Shown here in pieces: positions 27,366 through 36,779 of a stretch of DNA of 45,571 bases. Numbering within the stretch: the first letter of the stretch is position 1; each line of letters opens with the position of its first letter. The DNA is from Prolixibacteraceae bacterium (GTDB lineage: Bacteria > Bacteroidota > Bacteroidia > Bacteroidales > Prolixibacteraceae), in assembly GCA_028377305.1 (NCBI GenBank), contig JAONJW010000019.1:1-45571 (forward strand), in the 5' to 3' direction. The notes beneath the pieces were generated by a model. The model saw nothing but the letters and a program-made list of their open reading frames with translations. It did not search any database and was not told the DNA's origin. Made by a program: the position numbers and the translations under genes.

Positions 27366-27473
27366 AGGATTTTATTTAAAAAAATAATATATTGACAAAA
27401 TATAGCTTATAAACCGAAAACAATCGACGGTTTATAATTCGAGATAATAACATTTTTAATGACCCAAATCGCT

Positions 27474-28547
27474 ATGAAGAAGCATAATTTTTATGCAGGA
27501 CCTTCGATCTTGCCAGAATACACAATTAAGAAGACAGCTGAAGCTATCCTAGATTTTGCAGGAACAGGACTATCCGTAATGGAAGTATCTCATCGAAGTA
27601 AGGAGTTTGTAGCCGTAATGGATGAAGCGGTAGCACTAGTAAAAGAGTTACTTCATGTACCAGAGACACACGAAGTATTGTTCTTACAAGGAGGTGCGTC
27701 TAGTCAGTTCTTTACAGTACCATTCAACCTACTTAAGACTAAGGCAGCTTACCTTAATACAGGTACATGGTCGAACAAAGCGATCAAAGAAGCGAAATTG
27801 TTTGGTGAAATAGTAGAAGTTGCATCATCTAAAGAATCGACTTACAACTATATTCCTAAAGGCTATTCCGTACCAAAAGATGTAGATTATTTTCACTACA
27901 CAACCAATAATACGATCTATGGTACTCAAATCCACAAAGATCCTGAAGTAGATGTACCATTGGTGGCAGACATGTCATCAGATATTTTCAGTCGTCCTAT
28001 CAATGTATCTAAATATGACCTTATCTATGCCGGTGCTCAAAAGAACTTAGCACCAGCTGGAGTAACTTTGGTTATTGTACGCAAAGAAGCTTTAGGAAAA
28101 ATTGATCGTCCTATTCCGACAATGGTTGACTATCGCACCCATGTGGAGAAAGGCTCGATGTTCAACACACCTCCATGTGTTCCTGTTTTTGCAGCATTGC
28201 AAACATTGAGATGGTTGAAAGAAAATGGTGGCATCGGAGCAATTGCAAAAATCAATGAGGAAAAGGCTGCTCTTCTATATGATGAGATAGATCGTAACAA
28301 ATGTTTCGAGGCAGTGGTTAAGGATCCTGCTGATCGCTCATTGATGAATATCACTTTTGTAATGACCTCTGATTATAAAGAGAAAGAGGCTGATTTCTTC
28401 GAATTGGCTACATCTAAGAATATTGTTGGTATTAAAGGACACCGTTCTATTGGAGGTTTCCGTGCTTCGACATACAACGCAATGCCTAAAGCTAGTATTC
28501 AGGTGTTGGTAGATGCAATGCTTGAGTTTGAAAAACAACAAGCATAA
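27474..28547 (+). CDS. serC: Phosphoserine aminotransferase
   Basis: I take the ATG at 27474 (start [14 protein letters not shown]), giving 357 residues. The in-frame ATG at 27459 would add five residues not typical of Bacteroidota SerC. Landmarks are [14 protein letters not shown], the cofactor loop [10 protein letters not shown], the substrate-contact [10 protein letters not shown] and DMSSDIFSR. The Schiff-base lysine is K190 in [12 protein letters not shown]. The C-terminal [16 protein letters not shown] carries the conserved arginines. It makes 3-phosphoserine from 3-phosphohydroxypyruvate and glutamate (and can act in pyridoxine synthesis). It is followed by a strong terminator and then serA and a DUF1015 gene, the same order as in Bacteroides. 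Confidence 0.97.
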   Translation: MKKHNFYAGPSILPEYTIKKTAEAILDFAGTGLSVMEVSHRSKEFVAVMDEAVALVKELLHVPETHEVLFLQGGASSQFFTVPFNLLKTKAAYLNTGTWSNKAIKEAKLFGEIVEVASSKESTYNYIPKGYSVPKDVDYFHYTTNNTIYGTQIHKDPEVDVPLVADMSSDIFSRPINVSKYDLIYAGAQKNLAPAGVTLVIVRKEALGKIDRPIPTMVDYRTHVEKGSMFNTPPCVPVFAALQTLRWLKENGGIGAIAKINEEKAALLYDEIDRNKCFEAVVKDPADRSLMNITFVMTSDYKEKEADFFELATSKNIVGIKGHRSIGGFRASTYNAMPKASIQVLVDAMLEFEKQQA

Positions 28548-28578
28548 TAGAGGTATCTATACCGCATCATAAATCAAT

Positions 28579-28612
28579 AAAAGGGTCGTAAAGTTAACTT
28601 TACGACCCTTTT
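28579..28612 (+). terminator. Terminator after serC
   Basis: AAAAGGGTCGTAAAG (28579-28593) and CTTTACGACCCTTTT (28598-28612) are perfect 15-bp arms with a TTAA loop, followed by a run of eight T at 28621. This is the strongest terminator in the window, so serA needs its own promoter or read-through. Confidence 0.9.
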
Positions 28613-28900
28613 CAAACCTATTTTTTTTGTTTCAGATGGATGTTCTTCGACAGCCAACCATAAGGCTAGAATAACATTTTAATTTATCTCCAACAAAAGC
28701 ATTACTACTTCTTAAGTATATTAGGAAAATAATTAATAAATTGTATTTTAAGAACAGATCCTTACCTCTGATGGATTGTTCTATAACATCAAAAAACATA
28801 ACGAAACGGGGAATTATTTTTATCGCAGTAATGATAGATATCATAATCTAAATATAGAAATAACTCTACCTTTTCACTATAATTTTAAGCTATGACAGTG

Positions 28901-29824
28901 ATGAAAAAGATTTTAGTTGCAACTGAAAAGCCATTCTCTACAGAAACTACAGACTATATATTGAATGCTGCAAAAGAGCTAAATGTTGAAGTGGCATTAT
29001 TAGAAAAGTATGATTCAAGAGATGATCTATATGCTGCACTAAAAGATGTTGAAGGACTCATTGTAAGAAGCGATAAAATCGATAGAGAAGCTATCGATGC
29101 CGCTCAAAAACTAGAAGTAATAGTTCGTGGGGGTGCAGGGTATGACAATATAGACTGTGACTATGCCAAAGATAGAGGGATAGTGGTAATGAATACCCCT
29201 GGTCAGAATGCAAATGCTGTAGCAGAACTTACTTTTGGTCTTTTGTTAATGATGACAAGAAAAAAGTTTAGCGGAAAACAAGGGTTCGAAATTTCTGGCA
29301 AGAAACTAGGTATCCTAGGATATGGAAATATCGGTCGCCGCATTGCAAACTATGCTCTAGGATTTAATATGGAAGTAGAAGCCTGTGATATCTTTCTAAA
29401 GCCAGGTGAAACTGGAAACGATCAAGTTGCTTACTGTGCTACGCCTAAGGATCTATTTGCAAACTGCCAAGTAATATCCTTAAATATTCCTGCAACGGAT
29501 GAGACAAGAAAAAGCATTGGCTACGATCAAATGATGTCAATGCCAAAGAACGCTGTAGTAATCAATACTGCAAGAAAAGAGGTTATTGATGAAGATGGGT
29601 TGGCACAAGCGCTAAGCGAAAGATCTGATCTAGCGTATGTTGCAGATATTGCTCCTTCTAATGCACAACAGTTAGTAGAAGAGTTTGGAGATCAAGTGTT
29701 CTTTACTGCAAAGAAATTGGGAGCACAAACAGAAGAAGCAAACTTTAATGCGGGTAAAGCTGCACTAAACCAGTCTGCGAAATATCTAAATGAGAAAATT
29801 GCAGATTATCAAGTAAACAAGTAA
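28901..29824 (+). CDS. serA: D-3-phosphoglycerate dehydrogenase (short type)
   Basis: With the ATG at 28901 (MKKILVATEKPFS) the protein has 307 residues. The alternative ATG at 28892 adds three. It has the D-2-hydroxyacid dehydrogenase pattern: VIVRGGAGYDNID, MNTPGQNANAVAELTFG, a Rossmann fingerprint GYGNIG at 140-145 and INTARKEVID with the substrate arginine R225. At the position of the usual catalytic histidine it has lysine (K272 in KLGAQTEEAN). That is known for a PGDH subgroup (the type IIIK described for Entamoeba and found in Bacteroidota). It lacks the C-terminal ACT domain, so serine feedback through that domain is not expected. It oxidises 3-phosphoglycerate with NAD. Confidence 0.95.
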   Translation: MKKILVATEKPFSTETTDYILNAAKELNVEVALLEKYDSRDDLYAALKDVEGLIVRSDKIDREAIDAAQKLEVIVRGGAGYDNIDCDYAKDRGIVVMNTPGQNANAVAELTFGLLLMMTRKKFSGKQGFEISGKKLGILGYGNIGRRIANYALGFNMEVEACDIFLKPGETGNDQVAYCATPKDLFANCQVISLNIPATDETRKSIGYDQMMSMPKNAVVINTARKEVIDEDGLAQALSERSDLAYVADIAPSNAQQLVEEFGDQVFFTAKKLGAQTEEANFNAGKAALNQSAKYLNEKIADYQVNK

Positions 29825-29891
29825 TGTAGGTTGGTAAGTCCCCCAATAGCTAATCTTACCAGAATTAACCACATCAATACATTCGGTTTAC

Positions 29892-29899
29892 TACTTTTG
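29892..29899 (+). promoter_or_regulatory. -7-like element before the DUF1015 gene
   Basis: TACTTTTG fits TAnnTTTG. No TTG is present at the right distance. It is followed by a TGAAAGAGAG/CTCTCTTTCA hairpin at 29922-29946, so a transcript from here would carry this hairpin in its leader. Confidence 0.35.
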
Positions 29900-29921
29900 A
29901 AATAATGAAAAAAATGAGATA

Positions 29922-29946
29922 TGAAAGAGAGTTTACCTCTCTTTCA
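29922..29946 (+). terminator. Hairpin in the serA-DUF1015 spacer
   Basis: Perfect 10-bp arms TGAAAGAGAG (29922-29931) and CTCTCTTTCA (29937-29946) with a 5-nt loop, followed by ATCCTTTTAGG. It is probably a weak terminator or mRNA-stability element ahead of the next gene. Confidence 0.55.
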
Positions 29947-29984
29947 ATCCTTTTAGGAGTGTAATTTAATAGAAAACGAAAAGT

Positions 29985-31232
29985 ATGGCTATTCTAAAAG
30001 CATTTAAAGGTTTACGACCACGTCTAGATTTGGCAACACAAGTTGCATCTCGCCCATATGATGTTCTAAATTCAGAAGAGGCAAGAAAAGAATCAGAAGG
30101 AAATCCATATTCTCTTCTACACATTATCAAACCTGAGATCGCATTTGAACAGGGGAAAGATGAACATGCACCAGAAGTGTATGACAAAGCAGTAGAGAGA
30201 TTTAATGATTTCCAAAAAGAGGGATGGTTGGAGCAAGATAATGAAGACAAACTTTATATCTATGCCCAAACAATGAATGGCCGAACACAATATGGTATTG
30301 TCGGTTGTGCAGCTGTAGAAGACTATCTAAATGGGGTGATTAAGAAGCATGAACTAACTCGTGCAGACAAAGAAGAGGATCGCATGAAGCATGTGCGAAA
30401 CACACAAGCCAATATGGAACCTGTGTTCTTTTCCTATCCAGCAGTAGAAAAAATTGATGCATATGTAGAAGAGTTTGTAAAGAGCCATGAACCTATCTAT
30501 GATTTTGTTGCAGAGGATGGCTTTGGACACCATTTTTGGGTTATTAATAACCCAAAAGATATTAACTTCCTTACAGACGAATTCAATCAGATTCGCAACA
30601 CCTATATCGCAGATGGACACCATAGAACAGCTGCTGCTGCATTGGTGGGAAAGGAAATGAGAGAGAATAACCCTAACCATACAGGAGATGAAGAGTATAA
30701 TTTCTTCTTGGCAGTACACTTCCCTGACAATCAATTAAAAATTATTGATTACAACAGAGTAGTAAAAGATCTGAATGGGATGAATTCAGATCAATTCATC
30801 AACCTATTGAAGACTAAATTTGACTTTGTTGATGCTTCTGAAGAAGTACTATCTCCAGAAAGACTTCACCAATTTTGTATGTACATCGAAGGAAAATGGT
30901 ATCGTTTTGATGCAAAACAAGAAATGTGTAATGATTCGGATCCTATCCAAGGGCTAGATGTAACCATTTTGTCTGAATATATCTTAGATCCTGTATTAGG
31001 AATTAAAGACCTAAGACGTGACAAGCGAATTGATTTTATTGGAGGAATACGTGGATTAGGAGAATTAAGTAGAAGAGTCGATTCAGGTGATATGAAAGTT
31101 GCATTCGCACTATACCCAGTTTCGATGCAGCAACTCATCAAAATTGCTGATACCGACAACATTATGCCACCAAAAACAACATGGTTTGAACCCAAACTAC
31201 GTTCGGGCTTAGTAGTACATAAACTACAATAA
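29985..31232 (+). CDS. DUF1015-family protein
   Basis: The 415-residue cytoplasmic protein belongs to the DUF1015 family. It opens with KAFKGLRPRLDLATQVASRPYDVLNSEEARKE, where the RPYDV motif is the family mark. A central block contains YIADGHHRTAAAA, with a His-His-Arg reminiscent of a nucleotide- or phosphate-binding site. LSEYILDPVLGIKD and FIGG come later, and the end reads MPPKTTWFEPKLRSGLVVHKL. Its place directly after serC and serA is conserved in Bacteroidales, and members have been linked to serine or phosphoserine metabolism by context (some relatives are reported as serine kinases, SbnI/SerK-like). The function here is not settled. A strong terminator follows. Confidence 0.9.
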   Translation: MAILKAFKGLRPRLDLATQVASRPYDVLNSEEARKESEGNPYSLLHIIKPEIAFEQGKDEHAPEVYDKAVERFNDFQKEGWLEQDNEDKLYIYAQTMNGRTQYGIVGCAAVEDYLNGVIKKHELTRADKEEDRMKHVRNTQANMEPVFFSYPAVEKIDAYVEEFVKSHEPIYDFVAEDGFGHHFWVINNPKDINFLTDEFNQIRNTYIADGHHRTAAAALVGKEMRENNPNHTGDEEYNFFLAVHFPDNQLKIIDYNRVVKDLNGMNSDQFINLLKTKFDFVDASEEVLSPERLHQFCMYIEGKWYRFDAKQEMCNDSDPIQGLDVTILSEYILDPVLGIKDLRRDKRIDFIGGIRGLGELSRRVDSGDMKVAFALYPVSMQQLIKIADTDNIMPPKTTWFEPKLRSGLVVHKLQ

Positions 31233-31253
31233 ATTGTAGTTAAAGATATTCCA

Positions 31254-31301
31254 AGCCAAGATATCATTACCACCATTTGTAATGTTATCTTGGCTTTTTT
31301 T
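31254..31301 (+). terminator. Terminator after the DUF1015 gene
   Basis: AGCCAAGATATCATTAC (31254-31270) pairs with GTAATGTTATCTTGGCT (31279-31295) with one mismatch, followed by seven T. The remaining non-coding bases to 31554 show nothing else. Confidence 0.88.
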
Positions 31302-31554
31302 GTTACTTTTGCCTTTGCAATATAATACCAATTATGAATTAAACTGATTTTTATCACTTTTTCTAATTAACTTTTTGGTTTACAAAGGCATATTGCCCCC
31401 TAAAAAGCAATAACACAGCACTATGATTAGTATATACTTTTCATCACAAAGTTGATTTATCTTTCAGTTCAACTCACAATGGGTAAAAAACATCACACTA
31501 GTATTTTATCATAATATAGGCAACTATATGGACTAGAGAAAAACGGTAAAGCCC

Positions 31555-32697
31555 ATGAATAAAAAAATCTCAAGTATGACTTTTCTACTACTGCTTATGA
31601 GTGGAATGCGTCTAATAGCACAAGATACTTTATACTACAATCAGTGGTTTGAACGCGTACCCCAAGAGATGAGTGCGTATTATACTGTTATTGAAGTAGT
31701 AAACAAGAAAGCCAATATTACTGTTTATAACAATGATGGCGATCGAGTACATATGAAGGGATTCCTAAATGGTAAAAAAGCAGTTCCTTGGGATGGACGA
31801 TTTGTTTGGTTCTACTACAATGGCAGAACTAAGCATGAAGGAATTTTCAAGAATGGAAAACCAGATAAAACCCACAATTACTATTGGAATAATGGACAGA
31901 TGAAAGCAGAAGAGACATATAATCTCGGGGTATTGAGTGGGCAAGTTAAAGAGTACTATAGAGATGGAAGGATACGAGCAGAATCAAATATACTAAATGG
32001 AATACTAGATGGAGCAACCATTGTTTACTACAATAATGGAAGGACAAAGGCTAAGGGATTCTATAAAGGAGGTAAAAAAGATGGTAATTGGTCTTTCTTT
32101 GATACAACAGGAAAGCTGCTTAAAACGATTAAATATCAAACGGTGTATCCTATTCAAAAAGGAGAGCTAGAAATTGAGTTCCCATCCAACGATTGGAAGA
32201 TGGTTCACCAAGAGGGTAGTGATAGTACCAAACGTCAAATACTTACTTTTGCTTCGAAACCTATTACACACAAAACCGTTGGTACTACAACACCAACCAT
32301 CACAATCGTAAAAGAGGATGTGGATTGGATGCAAGACTTGGTTTACTACAGCACCAACATGCGTTTAAAACTGCCTTACCGTAGAGAACATGATTTATCA
32401 TGGAGGAAAGGGGATTTCAATACACGTTTGACAATGGGCTATATAGGGAGACGATATCAAGATGGACCCTATACTACAAAAGGAGTTGTTATTACTAGAG
32501 TGAATAAAGGCAAGGCAATTACAGTTATTGAGGAAGTCAACGAGATACTATTTAAAAAATACGAAGAACACTTCATGGATGTTATACGTTCGGTTAGAGT
32601 ACCAGAAACGGAAAAAAGTATTAACATTGCACCAATAAATCCGAGTAAGAGGAAAAATACGAAGCGAGGATTATTTAAAAGAAAGAAAAATGAATAA
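31555..32697 (+). CDS. Secreted MORN-repeat (YwqK-like) protein
   Basis: The 380-residue protein has a signal peptide cleaved after LIAQ (about 23). Residues about 70-170 hold four or five MORN_2-type units: GRTKHEGIFKNGKPDKTHNYYWNNGQ, MKAEETYNLGVLSGQVKEYYRDGR, RAESNILNGILDGATIVYYNNG and KAKGFYKGGKKDGNWSFFD. They repeat every 23-24 residues. The second half (about 185-350) is a different domain with hydrophobic strands, not recognised, and the C-terminus is very basic (KRKNTKRGLFKRKKNE). Databases often call this type a YwqK antitoxin, which is misleading; there is no partner toxin. It overlaps the next gene by eight bases, so the two are translationally coupled. Confidence 0.75.
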   Translation: MNKKISSMTFLLLLMSGMRLIAQDTLYYNQWFERVPQEMSAYYTVIEVVNKKANITVYNNDGDRVHMKGFLNGKKAVPWDGRFVWFYYNGRTKHEGIFKNGKPDKTHNYYWNNGQMKAEETYNLGVLSGQVKEYYRDGRIRAESNILNGILDGATIVYYNNGRTKAKGFYKGGKKDGNWSFFDTTGKLLKTIKYQTVYPIQKGELEIEFPSNDWKMVHQEGSDSTKRQILTFASKPITHKTVGTTTPTITIVKEDVDWMQDLVYYSTNMRLKLPYRREHDLSWRKGDFNTRLTMGYIGRRYQDGPYTTKGVVITRVNKGKAITVIEEVNEILFKKYEEHFMDVIRSVRVPETEKSINIAPINPSKRKNTKRGLFKRKKNE

Positions 32698-33229
32698 TAA
32701 AATGCTTAAAAATATCGGTTCAAAATTCCTTTTAGGAATTGATCCAAAATCAGATATAGAAGAAAATTATGATGTTGTATTTCATAATCAATTCCCATTT
32801 TTCTCCACAAATGTATATCCGATCTCTATTCAAGAGCTGAGTGTAAAGGAAGTTCCAATGTCTACTTATATGGCCTACATCAATGGAGAGGGCGATTTAG
32901 AGATTTTCCGAATCGAACTAACCAATTGCGATAAGCACAAAGATCTAGGAGATTATATTGAAAATCTAAAGCAATTAGAAGCATGGTATGGAGATTACCT
33001 AATGGATTTAGATAAAAAGGAGCTAGGACAACCTGGTGTGGTCATCAAAGATTTTAGTCCAGAGCTTTCAGGGCTAAAAATCATCAAAGATGCAGAAGGT
33101 TATATGGTATTAGGTCACAAACTAGTTGTGTCATTCGAAAATGAAGATGATATGGATGCATTCCTAGAGCAAGAATTAGAAATCTCTGCAACATTACTAG
33201 ACCAAGGAATCGTTAATACATTCGAGTAA
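32690..33229 (+). CDS. Hypothetical cytoplasmic protein, coupled to the MORN gene
   Basis: The family is not recognised. The 179-residue acidic protein has no signal peptide or membrane segment. The ATG at 32690 overlaps the previous stop; ATG at 32702 is an alternative. It has mixed alpha/beta content with a helix-rich, acidic C-terminus (FENEDDMDAFLEQELEISATLLDQGI) and a central ISIQELSVKEVPMSTYMAYINGEGDLEIFRIELTN-type strand region. The overlap strongly suggests joint expression with the secreted MORN protein, yet it should stay in the cytoplasm. A hairpin terminator at 33394-33436 closes the unit, about 165 bases after the stop. Confidence 0.6.
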   Translation: MNNKMLKNIGSKFLLGIDPKSDIEENYDVVFHNQFPFFSTNVYPISIQELSVKEVPMSTYMAYINGEGDLEIFRIELTNCDKHKDLGDYIENLKQLEAWYGDYLMDLDKKELGQPGVVIKDFSPELSGLKIIKDAEGYMVLGHKLVVSFENEDDMDAFLEQELEISATLLDQGIVNTFE

Positions 33230-33393
33230 AGAAAGGACCTTTACATTCGAGTTAAAGAAAACACAGACAATCCAGATTGTTGTTATAACTTTGAAATATA
33301 ATGTCTAGTAGTTATATGATAATCATGGAGATTCTTTGCTCTGTTTTTCATCTTGGATGATACAAAAAGTCATCTCTACATATTTAATACTAG

Positions 33394-33436
33394 AGCAATG
33401 ATGCTTTATTCTTCATCGAAATAAGGCATTATTGCT
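33394..33436 (+). terminator. Terminator of the MORN-hypothetical operon
   Basis: AGCAATGATGCTTTATT (33394-33410) pairs with AATAAGGCATTATTGCT (33420-33436) with two G-U pairs and a 9-nt loop, followed by TCTTTTATT. Apart from this and the -7 element at 33476, the 311-base gap is empty. Confidence 0.7.
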
Positions 33437-33475
33437 TCTTTTATTATTCTCCTCCCAATTGTTTTACAAAAATTC

Positions 33476-33483
33476 TATCTTTG
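33476..33483 (+). promoter_or_regulatory. -7 element for the carboxynorspermidine dehydrogenase gene
   Basis: TATCTTTG matches TAnnTTTG, 57 bases before the ATG. The nearest TTG (33459-33461) is only 14 bases away, shorter than the usual 19-21. Confidence 0.4.
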
Positions 33484-33540
33484 AGGAAAGATAACAAAGC
33501 AATATATCATTATTAATTAACATCAATTTTTTCTAATAAA

Positions 33541-34734
33541 ATGAGTAGAGTTTTAGTAATTGGTGCTGGAGGTGTTGGATCGGTAGTGATCCAAAAGATG
33601 GCACAACACCCCGATATTTTTTCAGATATTATGCTTGCAAGTAGAACAGAATCTAAATGTATAGCAATTGCATCAAAGATTAAAGGAGTTAACATCTCTA
33701 CGGCTTCTGTTGATGCAGACAATGTTAAAGAAGTTGTTAAACTCATTAATGAGTTTAACCCAGAATTAGTTGTAAATGTAGCATTACCTTATCAGGATCT
33801 ACCTATTATGGATGCCTGTCTAGAAACAAAAGTGTCATATATGGACACAGCCAACTATGAGCCAATAGACGAAGCAAAATATGAATATAGTTGGCAATGG
33901 GCGTATAAGAAAAGGTTTGAAGATGCAGGCATCACAGCGATTCTTGGATGTGGTTTTGATCCAGGAGTAACCAGTATTTTTACAGCATATGCAGCGAAGC
34001 ATCATTTTGATGAAATTCATTATCTTGATATTGTTGATTGTAATGGAGGGGATCATGGTAAAGCTTTTGCAACAAACTTTAATCCTGAGATAAATATTAG
34101 AGAAATCACTCAAGAGGGGAAATATTGGGAAGATGGTAAGTGGGTAACAACACAGCCACACGAAATACATAAGCCTTTGAATTATCCTAATATTGGGGAA
34201 AAAGAATCATATCTAATCTATCATGAAGAGCTAGAGTCTTTGGTTAAGAACTATCCTACCATAAAGAGAGCTAGATTTTGGATGACATTCGGACAGGAGT
34301 ACCTAACTCATCTACGTGTAATTCAAAATATAGGAATGGCAAATATTGAGCCGATCAACTATGAGGGGAAAGAAATTGTTCCGATCCAGTTTTTGAAAGC
34401 TGTACTACCCGATCCAGGAGAACTTGGAGAAAATTATAGTGGTGAGACATCAATTGGTTGTCGAATTCGAGGGATTAAAGATGGAAAAGATAAAACATAC
34501 TATATCTACAATAACTGTAGCCACCAACAGGCATATAATGAAACAGGAATGCAAGGTGTTAGTTACACAACAGGAGTTCCATGTATGTTAGGAGCTATGA
34601 TGTTCTTACAAGGCAAATGGAAAAAACCAGGAGTATATAATGTGGAAGAATTTGACCCAGATCCATTCCTAGCACTTTTAGGGAAGAATGGACTATCATG
34701 GATTGAAGAAACAAATATTGACATCGAATTTTAA
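33541..34734 (+). CDS. Carboxynorspermidine dehydrogenase (saccharopine-dehydrogenase family)
   Basis: The 397-residue protein has an N-terminal Rossmann motif GAGGVG (8-13), then MLASRTESKC and VNVALPYQDLPIMDACLETKVSYMDTANYE. GCGFDPGVTSIFTAYAAKHHF follows, then the family C-terminal part with YTTGVPCMLGAMMFLQGKW. This is the carboxy(nor)spermidine dehydrogenase branch. The enzyme condenses aspartate semialdehyde with putrescine or diaminopropane using NADPH, for spermidine or norspermidine synthesis as in Vibrio and Bacteroides. Length is that of the family. The decarboxylase partner (NspC) is not in the window. It is a single gene with its own -7 element and terminator. Confidence 0.88.
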   Translation: MSRVLVIGAGGVGSVVIQKMAQHPDIFSDIMLASRTESKCIAIASKIKGVNISTASVDADNVKEVVKLINEFNPELVVNVALPYQDLPIMDACLETKVSYMDTANYEPIDEAKYEYSWQWAYKKRFEDAGITAILGCGFDPGVTSIFTAYAAKHHFDEIHYLDIVDCNGGDHGKAFATNFNPEINIREITQEGKYWEDGKWVTTQPHEIHKPLNYPNIGEKESYLIYHEELESLVKNYPTIKRARFWMTFGQEYLTHLRVIQNIGMANIEPINYEGKEIVPIQFLKAVLPDPGELGENYSGETSIGCRIRGIKDGKDKTYYIYNNCSHQQAYNETGMQGVSYTTGVPCMLGAMMFLQGKWKKPGVYNVEEFDPDPFLALLGKNGLSWIEETNIDIEF

Positions 34735-34758
34735 GTCAATAGAAAAACTTTTTCACCG

Positions 34759-34788
34759 AAGTCACTACTCATTTGTAGTGACTTTTTT
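34759..34788 (+). terminator. Terminator after the dehydrogenase gene
   Basis: AAGTCACTAC (34759-34768), loop TCATTT, GTAGTGACTT (34775-34784), ending in a T-run. Confidence 0.9.
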
Positions 34789-35124
34789 CTTCAATGATTT
34801 TTATTGCTAGCATACGATAATGCTGACACAAACGTACATTTCCTCTCCTCGATAGATCCATGAAAACCCTCATCCCTATCGCATTATTAGATATAAGAAA
34901 GCACTCAACCACTCTATTCTTTTCAATACTTTCTATAACACGACTGATCTCATCACAACTCAATGAAGAAAGAAGCAATATTCGAGATCTACGCTAATAT
35001 CAAATGATAAACGCTTGCGTAATTTTTCATGTACATTAAAATAATTACAATCTCTTTCTTATATATCGTTTTATCTCAATCGGTAATTCCCTATATTTGG
35101 CAGATATAATATAAACTCACACAG
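34789..35124. other. Intergenic region before the sulfatase
   Basis: No firm gene. A minus-strand open frame (34769-34978) has plausible protein-like content but opens only with TTG, so it may be a remnant of a lost gene. Near the right end, TATATTTG at 35092-35099 is an exact -7 element for the sulfatase gene, 26 bases before its ATG, without a clear -33 TTG. Confidence 0.4.
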
Positions 35125-36699
35125 ATGGCTAAAACACATTTCGCCAAACATATTGGAGGAGCTTGCTTATCATTAATGATACTTGCGTCTACTTCATGTA
35201 AGGTTAAAAAAGAAGAGACCAAAAGTCCTATTCAAAAACCCAACATCTTAGTAATTTTTGCAGATGATCTAGGTTATGGAGACGTAAGTTGTAATAAAAC
35301 GAATGGCTTCAAGACACCTCAAATAGATCAACTTGCGAATGAAGGTATTCGTTTTACTAGTGGATATGCAACATCTGCAACATGTACACCGGCACGCTAC
35401 AGTATGCTTACGGGAGCATACCCATGGAAAAATAAACGCGCGCAGATTCTGGCAGGAGACGCTCCATTACTTATTGACACGACTTGGACTACACTTCCTA
35501 AGATGCTACAGCAACAAGGGTATCATACAAGTGTAATTGGAAAGTGGCACCTAGGACTGGGTGATGGTTCTGTTAATTGGAACAAAGAAGTTACTCCTGG
35601 CCCAAGAGCAGTAGGTTTTAATGATGAATATATCATGGCTGCTACAAATGACCGTGTTCCATGTGTTTACATTAACAATGGTCTCGTAGATCATCTAGAT
35701 CCTAACGATCCGATAGAAGTGAACTACAAAAAAAATTTCCCTGGACAACCAACAGGAAAAGCAAACCCAGAGTTGTTGAAGATGAAAACAACTCAAGGAC
35801 ATAACCAATCTATTGTTAACGGTATTTCTCGTATCGGATACATGAAAGGTGGTAAAAGTGCTTTATGGAAAGATGAAGATATGGCTGACCTGTTCTTAAA
35901 TAAAGCTAAGCAATATATCACTAACCACAAGGATGAACCGTTCTTCCTTTATTACGCACTTCATGAACCTCATGTTCCTCGTATTCCACACCCTCGTTTC
36001 GTTGGGAAATCAGGTATGGGACCACGTGGTGATGCTATTCTTGAAGCAGACTGGTGTGTTGGTGAAATCATGAACCACCTTAAATCTCTTGGACTTGATG
36101 AAAATACTATTGTTATTTTCTCTAGTGATAATGGTCCTGTCACAGATGATGGATATGCGGACCAAGCAGATGAACTATTAGGAGACCATACTCCTCTTGG
36201 ACCGCTTAGAGGCGGAAAATATAGTCTTCTAGACGGTGGTACTAGAGTTCCTTTCTTTATTAGATGGACTAACCATATCAAACCAGGGACATCTGATGCG
36301 CTGGTTACTCAAATGGACTTCTTGGCATCATTTGCACATATGCTAGACGTAAAAGACATCAATCTTCGAGACAGTAAAAATGTACTTGATGCTTTCCTAG
36401 GAAAAGATAATGTAGGTCGTAAAGAATTTGTTTTTGAAGCAATAGACCACAAAACAGGATTGCGCCAGGGAGATTACATTCTTATCCCACCATATAATGG
36501 TGGAAAATATATTGACTGGGGTGTTATGAACGAAACTGGAAACAGTAAAGAGTATCAACTTTATAATATCAAAGAAGATATAGGTCAAGCTAAAAATATT
36601 GCACCTGAGAAGCCTGAACTTCTTAAGAAAATGACCGCAAGATACGAAGAACTGACTAAGGGGTATAAATGGAAAACTAAATTTAAACCTGCTCTTTAA
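35125..36699 (+). CDS. Lipoprotein arylsulfatase (S1 family)
   Basis: The 524-residue protein starts with a lipoprotein-type signal; the lipobox is STSC with C25. The sulfatase fold follows: NILVIFADDLGYGDVS holds the metal-binding DD near residue 46. The formylglycine site is C87 in SATCTPARYSMLTG (the C-x-P-x-R signature; Cys type, needing anSME maturation). VIGKWHLGLG, LHEPHVPRIPHP, VIFSSDNGPVTDDG and LRGGKYSLLDGGTRVPFFIRW are all typical. It removes sulfate esters, probably from polysaccharides or glycolipids at the cell surface. The exact subfamily is not determined. It stands alone, flanked by unrelated genes, rather than inside a polysaccharide locus. No maturase is present in the window. 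Confidence 0.92.
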   Translation: MAKTHFAKHIGGACLSLMILASTSCKVKKEETKSPIQKPNILVIFADDLGYGDVSCNKTNGFKTPQIDQLANEGIRFTSGYATSATCTPARYSMLTGAYPWKNKRAQILAGDAPLLIDTTWTTLPKMLQQQGYHTSVIGKWHLGLGDGSVNWNKEVTPGPRAVGFNDEYIMAATNDRVPCVYINNGLVDHLDPNDPIEVNYKKNFPGQPTGKANPELLKMKTTQGHNQSIVNGISRIGYMKGGKSALWKDEDMADLFLNKAKQYITNHKDEPFFLYYALHEPHVPRIPHPRFVGKSGMGPRGDAILEADWCVGEIMNHLKSLGLDENTIVIFSSDNGPVTDDGYADQADELLGDHTPLGPLRGGKYSLLDGGTRVPFFIRWTNHIKPGTSDALVTQMDFLASFAHMLDVKDINLRDSKNVLDAFLGKDNVGRKEFVFEAIDHKTGLRQGDYILIPPYNGGKYIDWGVMNETGNSKEYQLYNIKEDIGQAKNIAPEKPELLKKMTARYEELTKGYKWKTKFKPAL

Positions 36700-36724
36700 A
36701 GGTATAAGATACTCCATTCAAAAT

Positions 36725-36757
36725 AAAAAAGCCATCCAAAATTGGATGGCTTTTTTT
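36725..36757. terminator. Bidirectional terminator between sulfatase and xerD
   Basis: AAAAAAGCCATCCAA (36725-36739) pairs with TTGGATGGCTTTTTT (36742-36756), with A- and T-runs on both flanks. It serves the two convergent genes. Confidence 0.92.
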
Positions 36758-36779
36758 AGTTCACAAAATTATTTATATT

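Noticed and set aside
31555-32697. YwqK-type antitoxin of a toxin-antitoxin system
   Set aside because: The similarity is only to MORN repeats; the protein has a signal peptide and there is no recognisable toxin gene beside it.
34769-34978. Minus-strand 69-codon frame with protein-like composition
   Set aside because: It opens only with TTG after an upstream TAG, its end overlaps the dehydrogenase terminator hairpin, and no promoter was found. It is kept only as a possible remnant in the intergenic note.
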